A stretch of DNA of 64,000 bases from Caryophanales bacterium UBA7581 (GTDB taxonomy: Bacteria; Bacillota_I; Bacilli_A; RFN20; CAG-826). The stretch spans positions 1 to 64,000 of the forward strand of contig DLKT01000045.1 in assembly GCA_002477825.1 (NCBI GenBank), read 5' to 3'. Of the stretch, positions 51,961-61,478 are shown piece by piece. The position numbers were made by a program, and so were the translations under genes. The notes beneath the pieces are model-generated. The model saw nothing but the letters and a program-made list of their open reading frames with translations, was not told where the DNA came from and did no database searches. Numbering within the stretch: the first letter of the stretch is position 1; each line of letters begins with the position of its first letter.

Positions 51961-53539
51961 AAGCAGAACGTGTCACACCAAATTGGGTGCTGGCTGGATT
52001 TCCATAGTTTTCAAAAGAAACAGAGGCTGCTTCAAAGCATAAGTTTAAGCCTACTCTACTTTGAATAATGGAAGAGAAAGCACTAGTTCCAATGGATTTA
52101 ACCGAAGCTGGAACATAAGCTTTTTTCATATCACGGTAATCATAGAAGGCAGCTTCTCCAATAGACTCTAAACCATCATTTAAATTTAATTCCTTTAAAG
52201 AAGAATTGCTTTGGAAAGCTTTCATACCAATGGTACGAAGGGTACTTGGGAAAGTAATAGAAGCAATATTAGAGCAGCTAAGGAAAGCTGTATCACCAAT
52301 TGCAGTTACTTTGGTATCTTTTAAATCTAAAGCAGATAAACCTGAACATCCAGAAAATGCACTTTCACCGATTTCTGTAATTCCACTTGGGAAAGAAAGG
52401 GTGGTTAAACCACGGCAGTAAGAGAATGTACGTGGTGCAATAGCAGTTAAAGAAGATGGTAAGGTAACCGTTTTTAAGCCAGTGCAAGCAGAGAAAGCTG
52501 CTTCTCCAATGGTAGCAACACTATTAGGAATGGTGATACGGCTTAAAGATGAGCAACCATAGAATGCACTCTTACCAATAGATTTTAAAGACTTTGGTAA
52601 GTCAACGGCAGTAAGCTTAGGGCAGTTGCTAAAGAATTCATCTGGAAGTTCTTCATAATCTGCACGGAAGGTAAAGCTAGTTAAGCTAGAGTTCTTATAG
52701 AAAGCACCAGCACCTAAAGTTTTTACGGTTTCTGGAAGGATGATGGCGGTTACGGAAGTATTTTCTGAGAATGCTAGTTCACCAATTGTTTCAAGTTGCG
52801 TTTTATGAAGTGGTAAAGAAGTAACATTAAATAAAGCCGCCAAACCTCTTCTCTCTACTTCTTTTAAAGAGGAAGAAAGAGAAATGCTCGTTAAATTTTG
52901 GTTACCATATAAAGCGTTTGCACGTACTTTGGTAACGGTATTTGGCATATCGTAAGAAGTACTCTTAATGGCTTCTGGATAGTAGACTAATTCGGTCATA
53001 TCTTTGGTATAAAGAATATTGCTAGCCGTGGTATAGTATTTGTTATCATCGGATATTGTAATTTTTGCTAAACTGGTGCTAAGACCAAAGGCTTTAGTAC
53101 CAATTTCTTTTAAAGTGGAAGGAATAACGATTTCCTTTACCGATGGAATGTAGTAGAAAGATTCTTCACCGATAGAAGTAACTCCTTCAGGAATTTCAAT
53201 CTTGGTAATTAAAGATTCAGCACTTAATCCTAAGAAGGCACGATCACCAATGGTACGTAAACTCTTAGGTAGCGTTAAGCTATCAATGGTGGTGTACATA
53301 AATGCTTCATCACCAATGGCTCTTACAGGAAGTCTGTTATAGAGCTCAGGAACAACGATTTCCGTTTCCACGGTTGCGCAATTCGTTAAAATATAGCCAT
53401 TTTTCTTTTCATTTAGTTCATAAATCAAGCCATCTGTTCCATCAGTAATGGAATAATGTTCACCTGCTCCGCAAGAGGCTAAACCTGCGGTACCAAATAA
53501 TAATAGTGCTGTTAAAGCAAATGTTGTTGTTTTTTTCAT
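51947..53539 (-). CDS. BspA-type leucine-rich-repeat lipoprotein
   Basis: A 530-residue lipoprotein with lipobox LASC and about 18 tandem 23-residue LRR_5/BspA repeats of the form A-F-x-x-C-x-x-L-x-x-(I/V)-x-(I/L)-P-x-(S/T)-(L/V)-x-x-I-G. Such proteins are surface adhesins in gut and oral bacteria. The C-terminus caps the repeats with an aromatic-poor segment. Second gene of the lipoprotein operon, starting 25 bases after its upstream neighbour. Confidence 0.92.
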   Translation of the reverse strand: MKKTTTFALTALLLFGTAGLASCGAGEHYSITDGTDGLIYELNEKKNGYILTNCATVETEIVVPELYNRLPVRAIGDEAFMYTTIDSLTLPKSLRTIGDRAFLGLSAESLITKIEIPEGVTSIGEESFYYIPSVKEIVIPSTLKEIGTKAFGLSTSLAKITISDDNKYYTTASNILYTKDMTELVYYPEAIKSTSYDMPNTVTKVRANALYGNQNLTSISLSSSLKEVERRGLAALFNVTSLPLHKTQLETIGELAFSENTSVTAIILPETVKTLGAGAFYKNSSLTSFTFRADYEELPDEFFSNCPKLTAVDLPKSLKSIGKSAFYGCSSLSRITIPNSVATIGEAAFSACTGLKTVTLPSSLTAIAPRTFSYCRGLTTLSFPSGITEIGESAFSGCSGLSALDLKDTKVTAIGDTAFLSCSNIASITFPSTLRTIGMKAFQSNSSLKELNLNDGLESIGEAAFYDYRDMKKAYVPASVKSIGTSAFSSIIQSRVGLNLCFEAASVSFENYGNPASTQFGVTRSAYEAL

Positions 53540-53564
53540 ATTTGTTTTCCTTTCTTTTTAACGA

Positions 53565-54953
53565 TTAAGCTTCAACAAAATAGGAAGGAATCGTTGAATT
53601 GTTCATATCTTTAAATGTAATTGTCGTTGTGCAAAGTGTGGTAACATAATTCATTTCAGAAATGGCTACACTGACATTTGCAGAGAGAATAATGGTAAGG
53701 TTAAATTCATCATCTACTTTTAAGGTTAAGTCAGCAGTTCTCCATTCAATAAATGGCAATAAAGAACGTAAGCCAACGGTTTTCACATCGCTTAATTCAT
53801 AAGTTGTAAACATACCACCACCTAAAGATCGGTAGCATGCTGCATCAACATAACCAATGGATGGGAAAAGGTTTTGCATAACGACTTCAGAAGTTCCGCT
53901 ATAACCCCAGTATTTATTAAAGTCATCGAAACGAATGGTTTCATGTGTGGTGGGATCTAAGCGATACATATATGGCTTTCCATTTTCACCATTCTTTAAT
54001 CCTAAAATATAATCATACTGTTCATATTCGTCTTCCATTTCACCAGTTTCTTCATTTTTCACTTGAACAGTTTTCATACCTGTTCTTGTTTCTAAAGAAA
54101 GCATCATATTATTTTTGAAGTCTAAAATGAAATCATAATTCTCATTAGGAACTGAAGCATCTTCATAGGTAACGTCAAAATTCATCGTAACGTTTTTCGC
54201 ACTTTTGAATGGGAAAAATGCTTCACGCAATTTTTCATGTTCTGCCTCTACTTCTTCAAAAGGTTCTAATTTTTTTGGTGTAGTTTCACCATAACCTGTA
54301 ATGTCCAATTCAAATAAATATTGTTCAAGCATGGAATAATCATCATCCGCTTCTTCATATTCTAGAAGAATATAGAATTGGTCAAATACATCTCCATCAA
54401 AGTGAACGGCAAATTGGGAAACGTTTAAACCATCATCACTCGTTACATCATAACCCGTTAAGAAAGTAATAAAGGGTTTAGAAATATTATAATCATTCAC
54501 TTCAAACCAGTTGGGCTTTGAACGAATAATACCTAATTTCTTTACTTCTAAATTTGGGAATGGGTTACTCATTACTTCATCATAACTTTGATCGTAATAA
54601 GACTCTAAAACTTGATTGCTCATATAATTTAATGTACGGCGACCAAATTTTCCTTCGTCGGTTTTGAAATAATTTTCCACCATCGTTGGATTGTTGTACT
54701 TTAAATTCTGTTCGGAATAATAATACGCATCTTGGCTAACTTCAATATCTACTAAATAGTTCGTCTCAGTGGTTGATGAGCCATCGTAATATAGATAGCC
54801 TAACGTTCCATCCGCTTTAAATGAAGTTCCCATCTTTGTAATGGCTCTTGTTAATTGTGAAAATAAGCCTTCGGGTTGAGAACTTGGCTCTGTTGTTCCA
54901 CAAGACATAAGTACGAGTGCTAAGGAACACCAAAGTATTTTTTTGTTTTTCAT
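53565..54953 (-). CDS. Surface lipoprotein, unknown function
   Basis: A 462-residue lipoprotein with lipobox LMSC followed by a Thr/Ser/Gln-rich linker. The body is acidic and Tyr/Phe-rich with beta-strand character, similar in style but not obviously homologous to its neighbours. No domain is recognised. First gene of the three-lipoprotein operon; AGGAGGATG precedes the start. A TATAAT box lies near 55022-55027, and a perfect palindrome sits in the leader. Confidence 0.75.
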   Translation of the reverse strand: MKNKKILWCSLALVLMSCGTTEPSSQPEGLFSQLTRAITKMGTSFKADGTLGYLYYDGSSTTETNYLVDIEVSQDAYYYSEQNLKYNNPTMVENYFKTDEGKFGRRTLNYMSNQVLESYYDQSYDEVMSNPFPNLEVKKLGIIRSKPNWFEVNDYNISKPFITFLTGYDVTSDDGLNVSQFAVHFDGDVFDQFYILLEYEEADDDYSMLEQYLFELDITGYGETTPKKLEPFEEVEAEHEKLREAFFPFKSAKNVTMNFDVTYEDASVPNENYDFILDFKNNMMLSLETRTGMKTVQVKNEETGEMEDEYEQYDYILGLKNGENGKPYMYRLDPTTHETIRFDDFNKYWGYSGTSEVVMQNLFPSIGYVDAACYRSLGGGMFTTYELSDVKTVGLRSLLPFIEWRTADLTLKVDDEFNLTIILSANVSVAISEMNYVTTLCTTTITFKDMNNSTIPSYFVEA

Positions 54954-54982
54954 AAAACATCCTCCTTCTATCAGTTTTTGAA

Positions 54983-55000
54983 TACTCTATAAATAGAGTA
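54983..55000. promoter_or_regulatory. Perfect palindrome in the leader of the lipoprotein operon
   Basis: TACTCTAT-AA-ATAGAGTA, 18 bases, between the minus-strand -10 box TATAAT (55027-55022) and the start codon at 54953. Could be an operator or an mRNA hairpin. Confidence 0.45.
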
Positions 55001-55108
55001 AGAAACTAAAATGATAGATACATTATACACACATTAAAATCAAATTTCTATTTATTTTTTCAAAATATTATTGTAAACTACTATCTATAAAAAAAGGAGG
55101 GCTTCTTT

Positions 55109-57826
55109 ATGAAAAAGAAACTAATTAGTTTTCTACTACTTGGCGTAGCTTTTTCTCTTGCTTCTTGTGGTAATACTCCCGCTTCTACAACCTCTTCTAA
55201 TGTTCCAGAAGCAAAAGAGTATTATTTAACAGGTGATATGGATTTAGGCGACGCTACCAAACTTCAATTCACCAAGGACGGAGACACATATACGTTAAGT
55301 AATGTTACCTTACGTCGTGGTAATTCTTTCCAAATTTCTGAAAAGCATGGAGCTCTAGATTTTAGTCATTTATCTTCAGCTTTAGGATTTAAAGAAGGAA
55401 AAAACGGTTACATTCGTGTTATGAACGAAGGTATCTATAATATTTCCATCAACGCTGATGAAAACATTTCTCTTACTAAAACCGCTAGTTCTTATAGCAA
55501 AGTTCAATTACATGTAGGAGAAGATAAAGCATTCGATTTCACCATGAATGATAACTTCACATATCAATTAAATGATGTTGCTCTTCCCTATCGTGAAAAT
55601 TTTTACATTACTTTAGATGATGAGCGTTTATCTTTTAATGATTTTGATTACAATGACCTATACTATTCCACTTTACGTTTCAATGAAAATAAAGTGCAAG
55701 TTGTTCAAAAAGGTGATTTTAATTTTGCTTTAAATTTCGCTAACGAAAATGCACTTTTAGTGACAAGTGAAAATTTAAAACTTCCTCAAGAATTACCTAC
55801 TGACCCTGATAGTTATGTAAATCTTGTTAATTCTTTGAATAATCAATTTACCTTAGAAGGTTCTAAATTCACTTTAACAGAAACGACCTATCTTGCAGAA
55901 GATAAATCCACTGCTAACATTTATTATGAAGAAGGTATTTCTTTAAATGAACGTTACTACACTGAAAAACATGGTGACGAAGAAGATGCTTATGAATCAA
56001 TCCGTGCGAATATCCTTACAGAAACGAATTATTACGAGATTACTCGTTATATTAATTCCACTTCGACACCTTCTTTAAATGGCTATCTTATTGGCGAGCA
56101 ACCCGATAATAGCGATACCGATTCTACCATTGTTAAATTAGACAAAAACTATTTAACCTTAGAAAAAGCGAAAGATCGTATGCTTACTTTAGTGGGAAAA
56201 GATTCTTTTGTGAAAGCTAATCTTTTAAGTCCTACAAAAGTACTCCACTTAGCGAGTAACGAACATTCATCTTCTTATGACAATGCTTATTACGCTGATG
56301 CTAAAATTACTGCAAAATATGCTGGTTCTGTAGGTGATGGTATGGAAATCAAGGCTTCTAACACCGAAAAGTATTCCACTTCTACCACTCATAAAGCAGT
56401 GACAAATGAAATTGAGTTTACTACCGATAATCTTAGTCATTTAACTAAAGGAAAATATGTTCTTTCTTATTATGAAGGAAATAATATCTTTGATGAAAAT
56501 GAAAATTTATTAGATACTGCTTCACCTTATAAAACTATCACTTATTCATTTACTTATGAATATGAAACACGTGAAGAATCTACATCTTTCCATATTGATT
56601 TAAGCAAATACTTATTAGATGAAGTATATTTAGCTTCCAGTATTACTGTTAAAGCCGGCGATACAATTAACAATCAAAGTTTATTAATTGTTGATTATGA
56701 ACCTCTTGACGCTATTGATAAAAACAAACTCCAAATTGTTGAATTTGATAGCGAATATCTCGAACAAGGTAAAGGTGATAAAACCACATTCACCGCAAAG
56801 AAAAAAGGCGAAACATCTGTAAAAGTTGGTACTTTATACAGCAATAAAACTTATAGCTTAGCTGTTCATATTGAATACAAAGATCCTAATAATATTTCAA
56901 TTAGTCCAAGTGTTTCTTCTTCTACAGAGTTCTATGTTGGAACAACCTATAACTTTACTGCTACTATATCTCCATCAGGTTATGCTGATCCTGCTGTAAC
57001 AGTTGAAGTTTCTGATGCAAGTAAAGTTCAATTAACGATAGATGATGTTGAAACACAACGCAAAAACGGAAAAGCTAACTTCTCTTTAAAAATGTTAGAA
57101 GCTTCCGATACCGCTATTACTGTTACCATAAAGAGTGTGAGTAAGCCAAGCGTAACAAGCAAGATTACAATTAATAAAATTCTCCCAGCCTTAACCATTG
57201 CTGATTTTGCTGGTACTTATTATCATTTTAGAGATAATAAAACATGGACTCTTACAATTGCGGCTGATGGACAATCCAATTTATCCAACGATCAAGGCGC
57301 CTCTTATAGTTTCAAAGCCAAAGCAGAAGGCGCTAGTGCAGTGTTAGATTCAAGCGATGACGTTGCTTCATTCTCTGCTACGATAAGTGTTTACAATTCA
57401 ACTGCCGGTATTCATTCTCTTGAAGTATCTGAATTTACTTTAAAAGATGGAACTGATGTTAAGAATAGTATTTATGGATATTCTAGCATAAAATTCTATG
57501 AAGCATGGGCAAATTTCTATACTTATGATAAAATGAGCGATTCTGAAAATAATGCAACAATTGAATTAGTCGAACTAACTGTATCGTCAACCTATAACCC
57601 ACCTAGTGCCAAATATAAAATCACTATGGGAGATGTAACTTATACCTTTACTTGGTCTTCTTCAAGCTATGGAACCGGTAGCATTAGTGATGTCAAGGCT
57701 AGTAACTCTTCTTCTAACGTTTATAGTAGTTTGAGTAATGTAACAGATAATTCCTTTACTTTAAGACTTTATTCTTATGGTTCACCATCATTTGACATCA
57801 CCTTCAATTTCAGCTCAGCTGCATAA
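55109..57826 (+). CDS. Very large surface lipoprotein, unknown function
   Basis: A 905-residue lipoprotein with lipobox LASC. Residues 38-110 and 115-210 form two similar beta units (LTGDMDLGDATKLQF..., then VQLHVGEDKAFDFTMNDNF...), each ending in a strand such as YNISINADENISL. Later, around residues 595-690, there is an Ig-like stretch (ISPSVSSSTEFYVGTTYNF). No enzyme motif is seen. Divergent from the other lipoprotein operon, suggesting one shared surface apparatus for binding polymers or host ligands. GGAGGGC precedes the ATG. Confidence 0.78.
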   Translation: MKKKLISFLLLGVAFSLASCGNTPASTTSSNVPEAKEYYLTGDMDLGDATKLQFTKDGDTYTLSNVTLRRGNSFQISEKHGALDFSHLSSALGFKEGKNGYIRVMNEGIYNISINADENISLTKTASSYSKVQLHVGEDKAFDFTMNDNFTYQLNDVALPYRENFYITLDDERLSFNDFDYNDLYYSTLRFNENKVQVVQKGDFNFALNFANENALLVTSENLKLPQELPTDPDSYVNLVNSLNNQFTLEGSKFTLTETTYLAEDKSTANIYYEEGISLNERYYTEKHGDEEDAYESIRANILTETNYYEITRYINSTSTPSLNGYLIGEQPDNSDTDSTIVKLDKNYLTLEKAKDRMLTLVGKDSFVKANLLSPTKVLHLASNEHSSSYDNAYYADAKITAKYAGSVGDGMEIKASNTEKYSTSTTHKAVTNEIEFTTDNLSHLTKGKYVLSYYEGNNIFDENENLLDTASPYKTITYSFTYEYETREESTSFHIDLSKYLLDEVYLASSITVKAGDTINNQSLLIVDYEPLDAIDKNKLQIVEFDSEYLEQGKGDKTTFTAKKKGETSVKVGTLYSNKTYSLAVHIEYKDPNNISISPSVSSSTEFYVGTTYNFTATISPSGYADPAVTVEVSDASKVQLTIDDVETQRKNGKANFSLKMLEASDTAITVTIKSVSKPSVTSKITINKILPALTIADFAGTYYHFRDNKTWTLTIAADGQSNLSNDQGASYSFKAKAEGASAVLDSSDDVASFSATISVYNSTAGIHSLEVSEFTLKDGTDVKNSIYGYSSIKFYEAWANFYTYDKMSDSENNATIELVELTVSSTYNPPSAKYKITMGDVTYTFTWSSSSYGTGSISDVKASNSSSNVYSSLSNVTDNSFTLRLYSYGSPSFDITFNFSSAA

Positions 57827-57841
57827 TTAATAATTTGAACT

Positions 57842-57871
57842 AATCCAGTGATTCTTTCGCTGGATTTTTTC
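57842..57871 (+). terminator. Terminator of the large lipoprotein gene
   Basis: 7-bp stem AATCCAG / CTGGATT with an 11-base loop and a T6 run. Confidence 0.82.
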
Positions 57872-57877
57872 TTATGT

Positions 57878-57883
57878 TATAAT
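57878..57883 (+). promoter_or_regulatory. Extended -10 box of the MFS gene
   Basis: TGT plus consensus TATAAT directly after the terminator. It overlaps the in-frame ATG at 57882, which argues for the start at 57900; the leader would then be only about 10 bases. Confidence 0.5.
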
Positions 57884-57899
57884 GCTTTCGGTGATACAA

Positions 57900-59084
57900 A
57901 TGTTTGCACTTTTGCTTGCTGTTATTTATTTAACTTTTATATCATTAGGCCTTCCTGATTCTTTATTAGGTTCAGCATGGCCAAAAATGCATCTAGATTT
58001 AAATGTCCCAGTATCTTATATGGGAATTGTAACGATGATAATTTCCGCATGTACGATTATTTCTAGTCTTTTTTCTGATCGTTTGACGAAGAAATTTTCT
58101 ACCAAAATCGTTACCCTTGTTAGTGTTTTCTTAACCGCAATCGCCATTTTAGGCTTTTCATTTACAAGGAATTTTATTGTGCTTTGTTTACTTGCTGTTC
58201 CTTATGGATTAGGTGCTGGTGCCATTGACGCTGCTTTAAATAATTATGTTGCCAATCATTATTCTTCTAAACATATGAACTGGCTACATTGCTTTTGGGG
58301 CGTAGGAACCATTGCTAGTCCCTATGTCATGAGTTATGCTTTATCAACCGAACAAAGTTGGCCGTTAGGATATCGTATTATTTCTTATGTTCAATTTGGA
58401 ATTACGCTAATTCTTTTCTTATCTCTTCCTTTATGGAACAAAGGAAAAAGTCATGAAGTAGAAAAAAATGAAGAAGAACAAAATACAAAAGTTCTTTCTT
58501 TTAAAGAAAAACTAAAGATGAAAGGACTGATTTATCTTCTATTCACTTTCTTATTTTATTGCTCTATTGAATCTATTTTTATTCAGTGGACTAGTACGTA
58601 TTTAGTGAATGCAAAAGAATTCTCCAACGAATTAGCCGCTGCGTATGCTTCTTTCTTCTTTATTGGAATGACTTTAGGTCGTTTAGTTTCCGGTTTCATT
58701 TCGCACAAATTAAATGATAAAAAAATGATTATCTTTGGAAGTGTAATTATCTTTATGGGTATAATTCTATTATATTTACCCATACAGAATCACATATTCA
58801 CTCTTATTATGCTGATTTTAATCGGCTTTGGTTGTGGACCAATTTATCCCGCGATTATCCATGCAACACCGATATTTTTTGATAAAAAAGAATCACAGGG
58901 CATTATCGGTTTAGAAATGGCAAGTGCTTATATTGGCTCTACTTTTATGCCACCTTTATTTGGCATAATTTCAAAACAAATTTCTTTTCAAATTTTGCCT
59001 TATGTTATCTCCATTCTCTTTGTTTTATTTATGACTTTCTTCATTCTTCTTTTAAAAAAGATTGAAAAGAAAAACAAAGATTAA
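57900..59084 (+). CDS. Major facilitator superfamily transporter
   Basis: A 394-residue protein with 12 predicted membrane helices and the pattern ISLGLPDSLLGSAWP in helix 1, seen in FHS/YfkF-type MFS proteins that carry sugars or drugs; the central loop is Lys/Glu-rich. Substrate unknown. ATG 57900 follows GGTGAT; an ATG at 57882 lies inside the likely -10 box and lacks a ribosome site. Ends 45 bases before add. Confidence 0.85.
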   Translation: MFALLLAVIYLTFISLGLPDSLLGSAWPKMHLDLNVPVSYMGIVTMIISACTIISSLFSDRLTKKFSTKIVTLVSVFLTAIAILGFSFTRNFIVLCLLAVPYGLGAGAIDAALNNYVANHYSSKHMNWLHCFWGVGTIASPYVMSYALSTEQSWPLGYRIISYVQFGITLILFLSLPLWNKGKSHEVEKNEEEQNTKVLSFKEKLKMKGLIYLLFTFLFYCSIESIFIQWTSTYLVNAKEFSNELAAAYASFFFIGMTLGRLVSGFISHKLNDKKMIIFGSVIIFMGIILLYLPIQNHIFTLIMLILIGFGCGPIYPAIIHATPIFFDKKESQGIIGLEMASAYIGSTFMPPLFGIISKQISFQILPYVISILFVLFMTFFILLLKKIEKKNKD

Positions 59085-59129
59085 TTATTTTCTTTTTCTT
59101 TGCTATAGTAATAAAAGGAGGCTATATTT

Positions 59130-60380
59130 ATGTCCTATTTTCATCATTTTATCGAACTACACGCTCACTTAGATGGCTCTATCACATTAGATATTGCTAA
59201 AGATCTCATGAAATCACAAAACATTCCTTTATTAGACGATGAAGAATTGTTAGCGAAACTTACTCTTCCACCCACTTGTGAAAGTTTAAATGACTTTTTA
59301 AAATGTTTTGAAATGCCTTTAACCCTTTTACAAACAAAAGAAGCTTTAAAACGGGCTACTTATTTAATTTTAGAGAATATGAAAAATCAAGGCGTAATTT
59401 ATGCCGAGCTTCGTTTTGCTCCCCAACTTCATACCCAAAAAGGATTAACGCAAGAAGACGCTTTATTAGCGGTTTTAGAAGGCGCAAAAGAAGCTTCTAT
59501 TCCTTGTAATTTGATTCTATGTTTCATGCGTGGCGAGGGTAACGAAAAAGAAAATGAAGAAACTTTAGAACTCGCCCATCGTTATTTAACGACGGATCAC
59601 GGCGTTGTTGCTCTTGATTTAGCGGGTGCAGAAGCCTTATTTCCTACTAAAAAATATAAAGCATTATTTAAAAAAGCTTATGACTACCATATTCCTTTTA
59701 CCATTCATGCTGGAGAAGCGGATGATGAAAGTAGTGTGAAAGATGCATTATCTTTTGGAGCGAGAAGAATCGGACACGGCATTAGAATTCAAAAAGATTC
59801 TCCTTTATTAAAAGAAATCAAAGAAAAAAACATTTGTTTAGAAATGTGTCCAACCAGTAACCGCCAAACCAAAGCGGTTTCGAATATGAATGAATATCCT
59901 CTTTCTTATTATTTGAGTTTAGGTTTATGCGCTACCATCAATACCGATGATATGGCCATTGAGGGAACAACCTTAAAAAATGAATTTGATTATATTGAAA
60001 AACAATATAATATTTCTTATGAGCAAGAATTACAACTCTTAAAAAATGCAATTTCGGGTGCTTTCTGCTCTGATATTACAAAAGAAGCTCTTCTTAAGGT
60101 CATTCAATCGGATATTTCAATCCTTACGAAACACGATTCCATTCGTTATCTACAAAATGGAAAAGTCATTGCGGAAATCGATTTCCCAGCAACAGCTAAT
60201 GATGAAATTACCATCACTCATACCTTTGTAGATGACTGTTTAAGAGGTCAAGGATACGCGAAAAAACTAGTAGAAGACGTTATTATTTACGCGAAAGAAA
60301 ACCATAAATATATCCGTGCAACTTGCTCTTATGCCCTTCATTATTTTGAAAAAAATCCTAACTCCCTTTATCGGGGTTAG
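59130..60380 (+). CDS. add: Adenosine deaminase fused to a C-terminal acetyltransferase-like domain
   Basis: A 416-residue bifunctional-looking protein. Residues 1-330 are adenosine deaminase: metal ligands HAHLDGS (H11, H13), HAGE, GHGIRI and the catalytic NTDDMAI; it deaminates adenosine to inosine. Residues 330-416 match a small GNAT of the Acetyltransf_CG/YjdJ type (IAEIDFPATAND, then VDDCLRGQGYAKKLVEDV, then CSYALHYFEKNP). Such domains usually stand alone; fusion to Add is unusual. AAAGGAGG precedes the ATG. The stop codon lies within the terminator stem. Confidence 0.92.
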   Translation: MSYFHHFIELHAHLDGSITLDIAKDLMKSQNIPLLDDEELLAKLTLPPTCESLNDFLKCFEMPLTLLQTKEALKRATYLILENMKNQGVIYAELRFAPQLHTQKGLTQEDALLAVLEGAKEASIPCNLILCFMRGEGNEKENEETLELAHRYLTTDHGVVALDLAGAEALFPTKKYKALFKKAYDYHIPFTIHAGEADDESSVKDALSFGARRIGHGIRIQKDSPLLKEIKEKNICLEMCPTSNRQTKAVSNMNEYPLSYYLSLGLCATINTDDMAIEGTTLKNEFDYIEKQYNISYEQELQLLKNAISGAFCSDITKEALLKVIQSDISILTKHDSIRYLQNGKVIAEIDFPATANDEITITHTFVDDCLRGQGYAKKLVEDVIIYAKENHKYIRATCSYALHYFEKNPNSLYRG

Positions 60381-60387
60381 GACTTTT
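60356..60387. terminator. Bidirectional terminator
   Basis: 10-bp stem TCCTAACTCC / GGGGTTAGGA with one G-U pair and a T5 run; overlaps the add stop codon and serves tag from the other side. Confidence 0.9.
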
Positions 60388-60926
60388 TATTTTTGATAAA
60401 GAAAGCACTCTTTTTCATGAGAGTTGATAATACCAATCGCTTGCAAATAAGAATAAATAATCGTAGAACCTACAAACTTCATTCCCCTTTTTTGTAAATC
60501 TTTAGAAATTGCATCAGAAATAGGTGAAGTCGTACGTCCAATCTCATAAATTATTGTTTCTGGTAGAAACTCTTTTAAGTAAGAATAAAAGCTACCATAA
60601 CTAGCTACAATATCTTTAAAAATTTTTGCATTTTGAATACTCGCTTTAATTTTTAAATGGTTGCGGATTAATTGCGGATTATGACATAGTTCTTCTATCT
60701 TTTTTTCATCATATAAACATACTTTTTCTATATCAAATTGGTCATACGCCGCTATAAAAGCTTCTCTTTTATTTAAAACGCATTCCCAAGATAATCCAGC
60801 TTGAAAAGATTCTAAAATGAGCATTTCAAAAAGATAGTGATCATCTGTTTGGAGTTTTCCCCATTCATCATCATGATAATCTACGTATTTTGGATTCTTT
60901 ACATTACACCACGAACATCGTTTCAT
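60387..60926 (-). CDS. tag: DNA-3-methyladenine glycosylase I
   Basis: A 179-residue HhH-family glycosylase removing 3-methyladenine from DNA. Features: CSWCNVKNPKYVDYHDDEWG at the N-terminus, ESFQAGLSWECVLNKREAF with the catalytic-region glutamate, and C-terminal His/Cys ligands (HEKEC) of the zinc snap. Start overlaps ogt by 4 bases. Forms an alkylation-repair operon with ogt and a YoaP-like gene. Confidence 0.95.
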   Translation of the reverse strand: MKRCSWCNVKNPKYVDYHDDEWGKLQTDDHYLFEMLILESFQAGLSWECVLNKREAFIAAYDQFDIEKVCLYDEKKIEELCHNPQLIRNHLKIKASIQNAKIFKDIVASYGSFYSYLKEFLPETIIYEIGRTTSPISDAISKDLQKRGMKFVGSTIIYSYLQAIGIINSHEKECFLYQK

Positions 60927-61450
60927 AAAGCATTCCCTTTCTTCGGAATATAGTATTGGCTCATATCTAATTTTTCGAGTTGAAGAAGTTGATATTTATG
61001 TATAATTCCACCTCCATAACCCACAAGATTTCCATTAGTACCCACCACGCGATGACAAGGAATAATTAAGCATATAGGATTCCATCCTACGGCATGACCT
61101 ACTGCTTGTGCAGACATTTTTTTGATGCCTTTTTTTCTAGCAATTTCTTTAGCAATATCACCATAAGTAATCACTTTCCCATAAGGAATACTTTTTATTC
61201 TATCGAGCACTTCTTTACGAAAAGGTGTTAAATTTTCAATTCGGTAACTGGGTGTAAAATCAGGATTTTCTCCTTTAAAATAAATATCTAACCAACGTTT
61301 CGTTTCTAAAAAAATGGGAAGTTCTTTTCTTTCTTCTAAAGTATGTTTAAGACGATCTCTAGAATCATCGAAAAATAAGCCCATTAAATATTCTCCATCA
61401 CTTGTCATATACATTTTTCCAATCGGTGAAACATACTCTTGATAATACAT
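60923..61450 (-). CDS. ogt: Methylated-DNA-protein-cysteine methyltransferase
   Basis: A 175-residue suicide enzyme that moves the alkyl group from O6-alkylguanine to its own cysteine. Active site IIPCHRV with C132, helix-turn-helix FRKEVLDRIKSIPYGKVITYGDIA. No Ada-type regulatory domain. AAAGGAGG precedes the ATG. Confidence 0.95.
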   Translation of the reverse strand: MYYQEYVSPIGKMYMTSDGEYLMGLFFDDSRDRLKHTLEERKELPIFLETKRWLDIYFKGENPDFTPSYRIENLTPFRKEVLDRIKSIPYGKVITYGDIAKEIARKKGIKKMSAQAVGHAVGWNPICLIIPCHRVVGTNGNLVGYGGGIIHKYQLLQLEKLDMSQYYIPKKGNAL

Positions 61451-61478
61451 ACAGAGCCTCCTTTCTTATAAAACTCTT

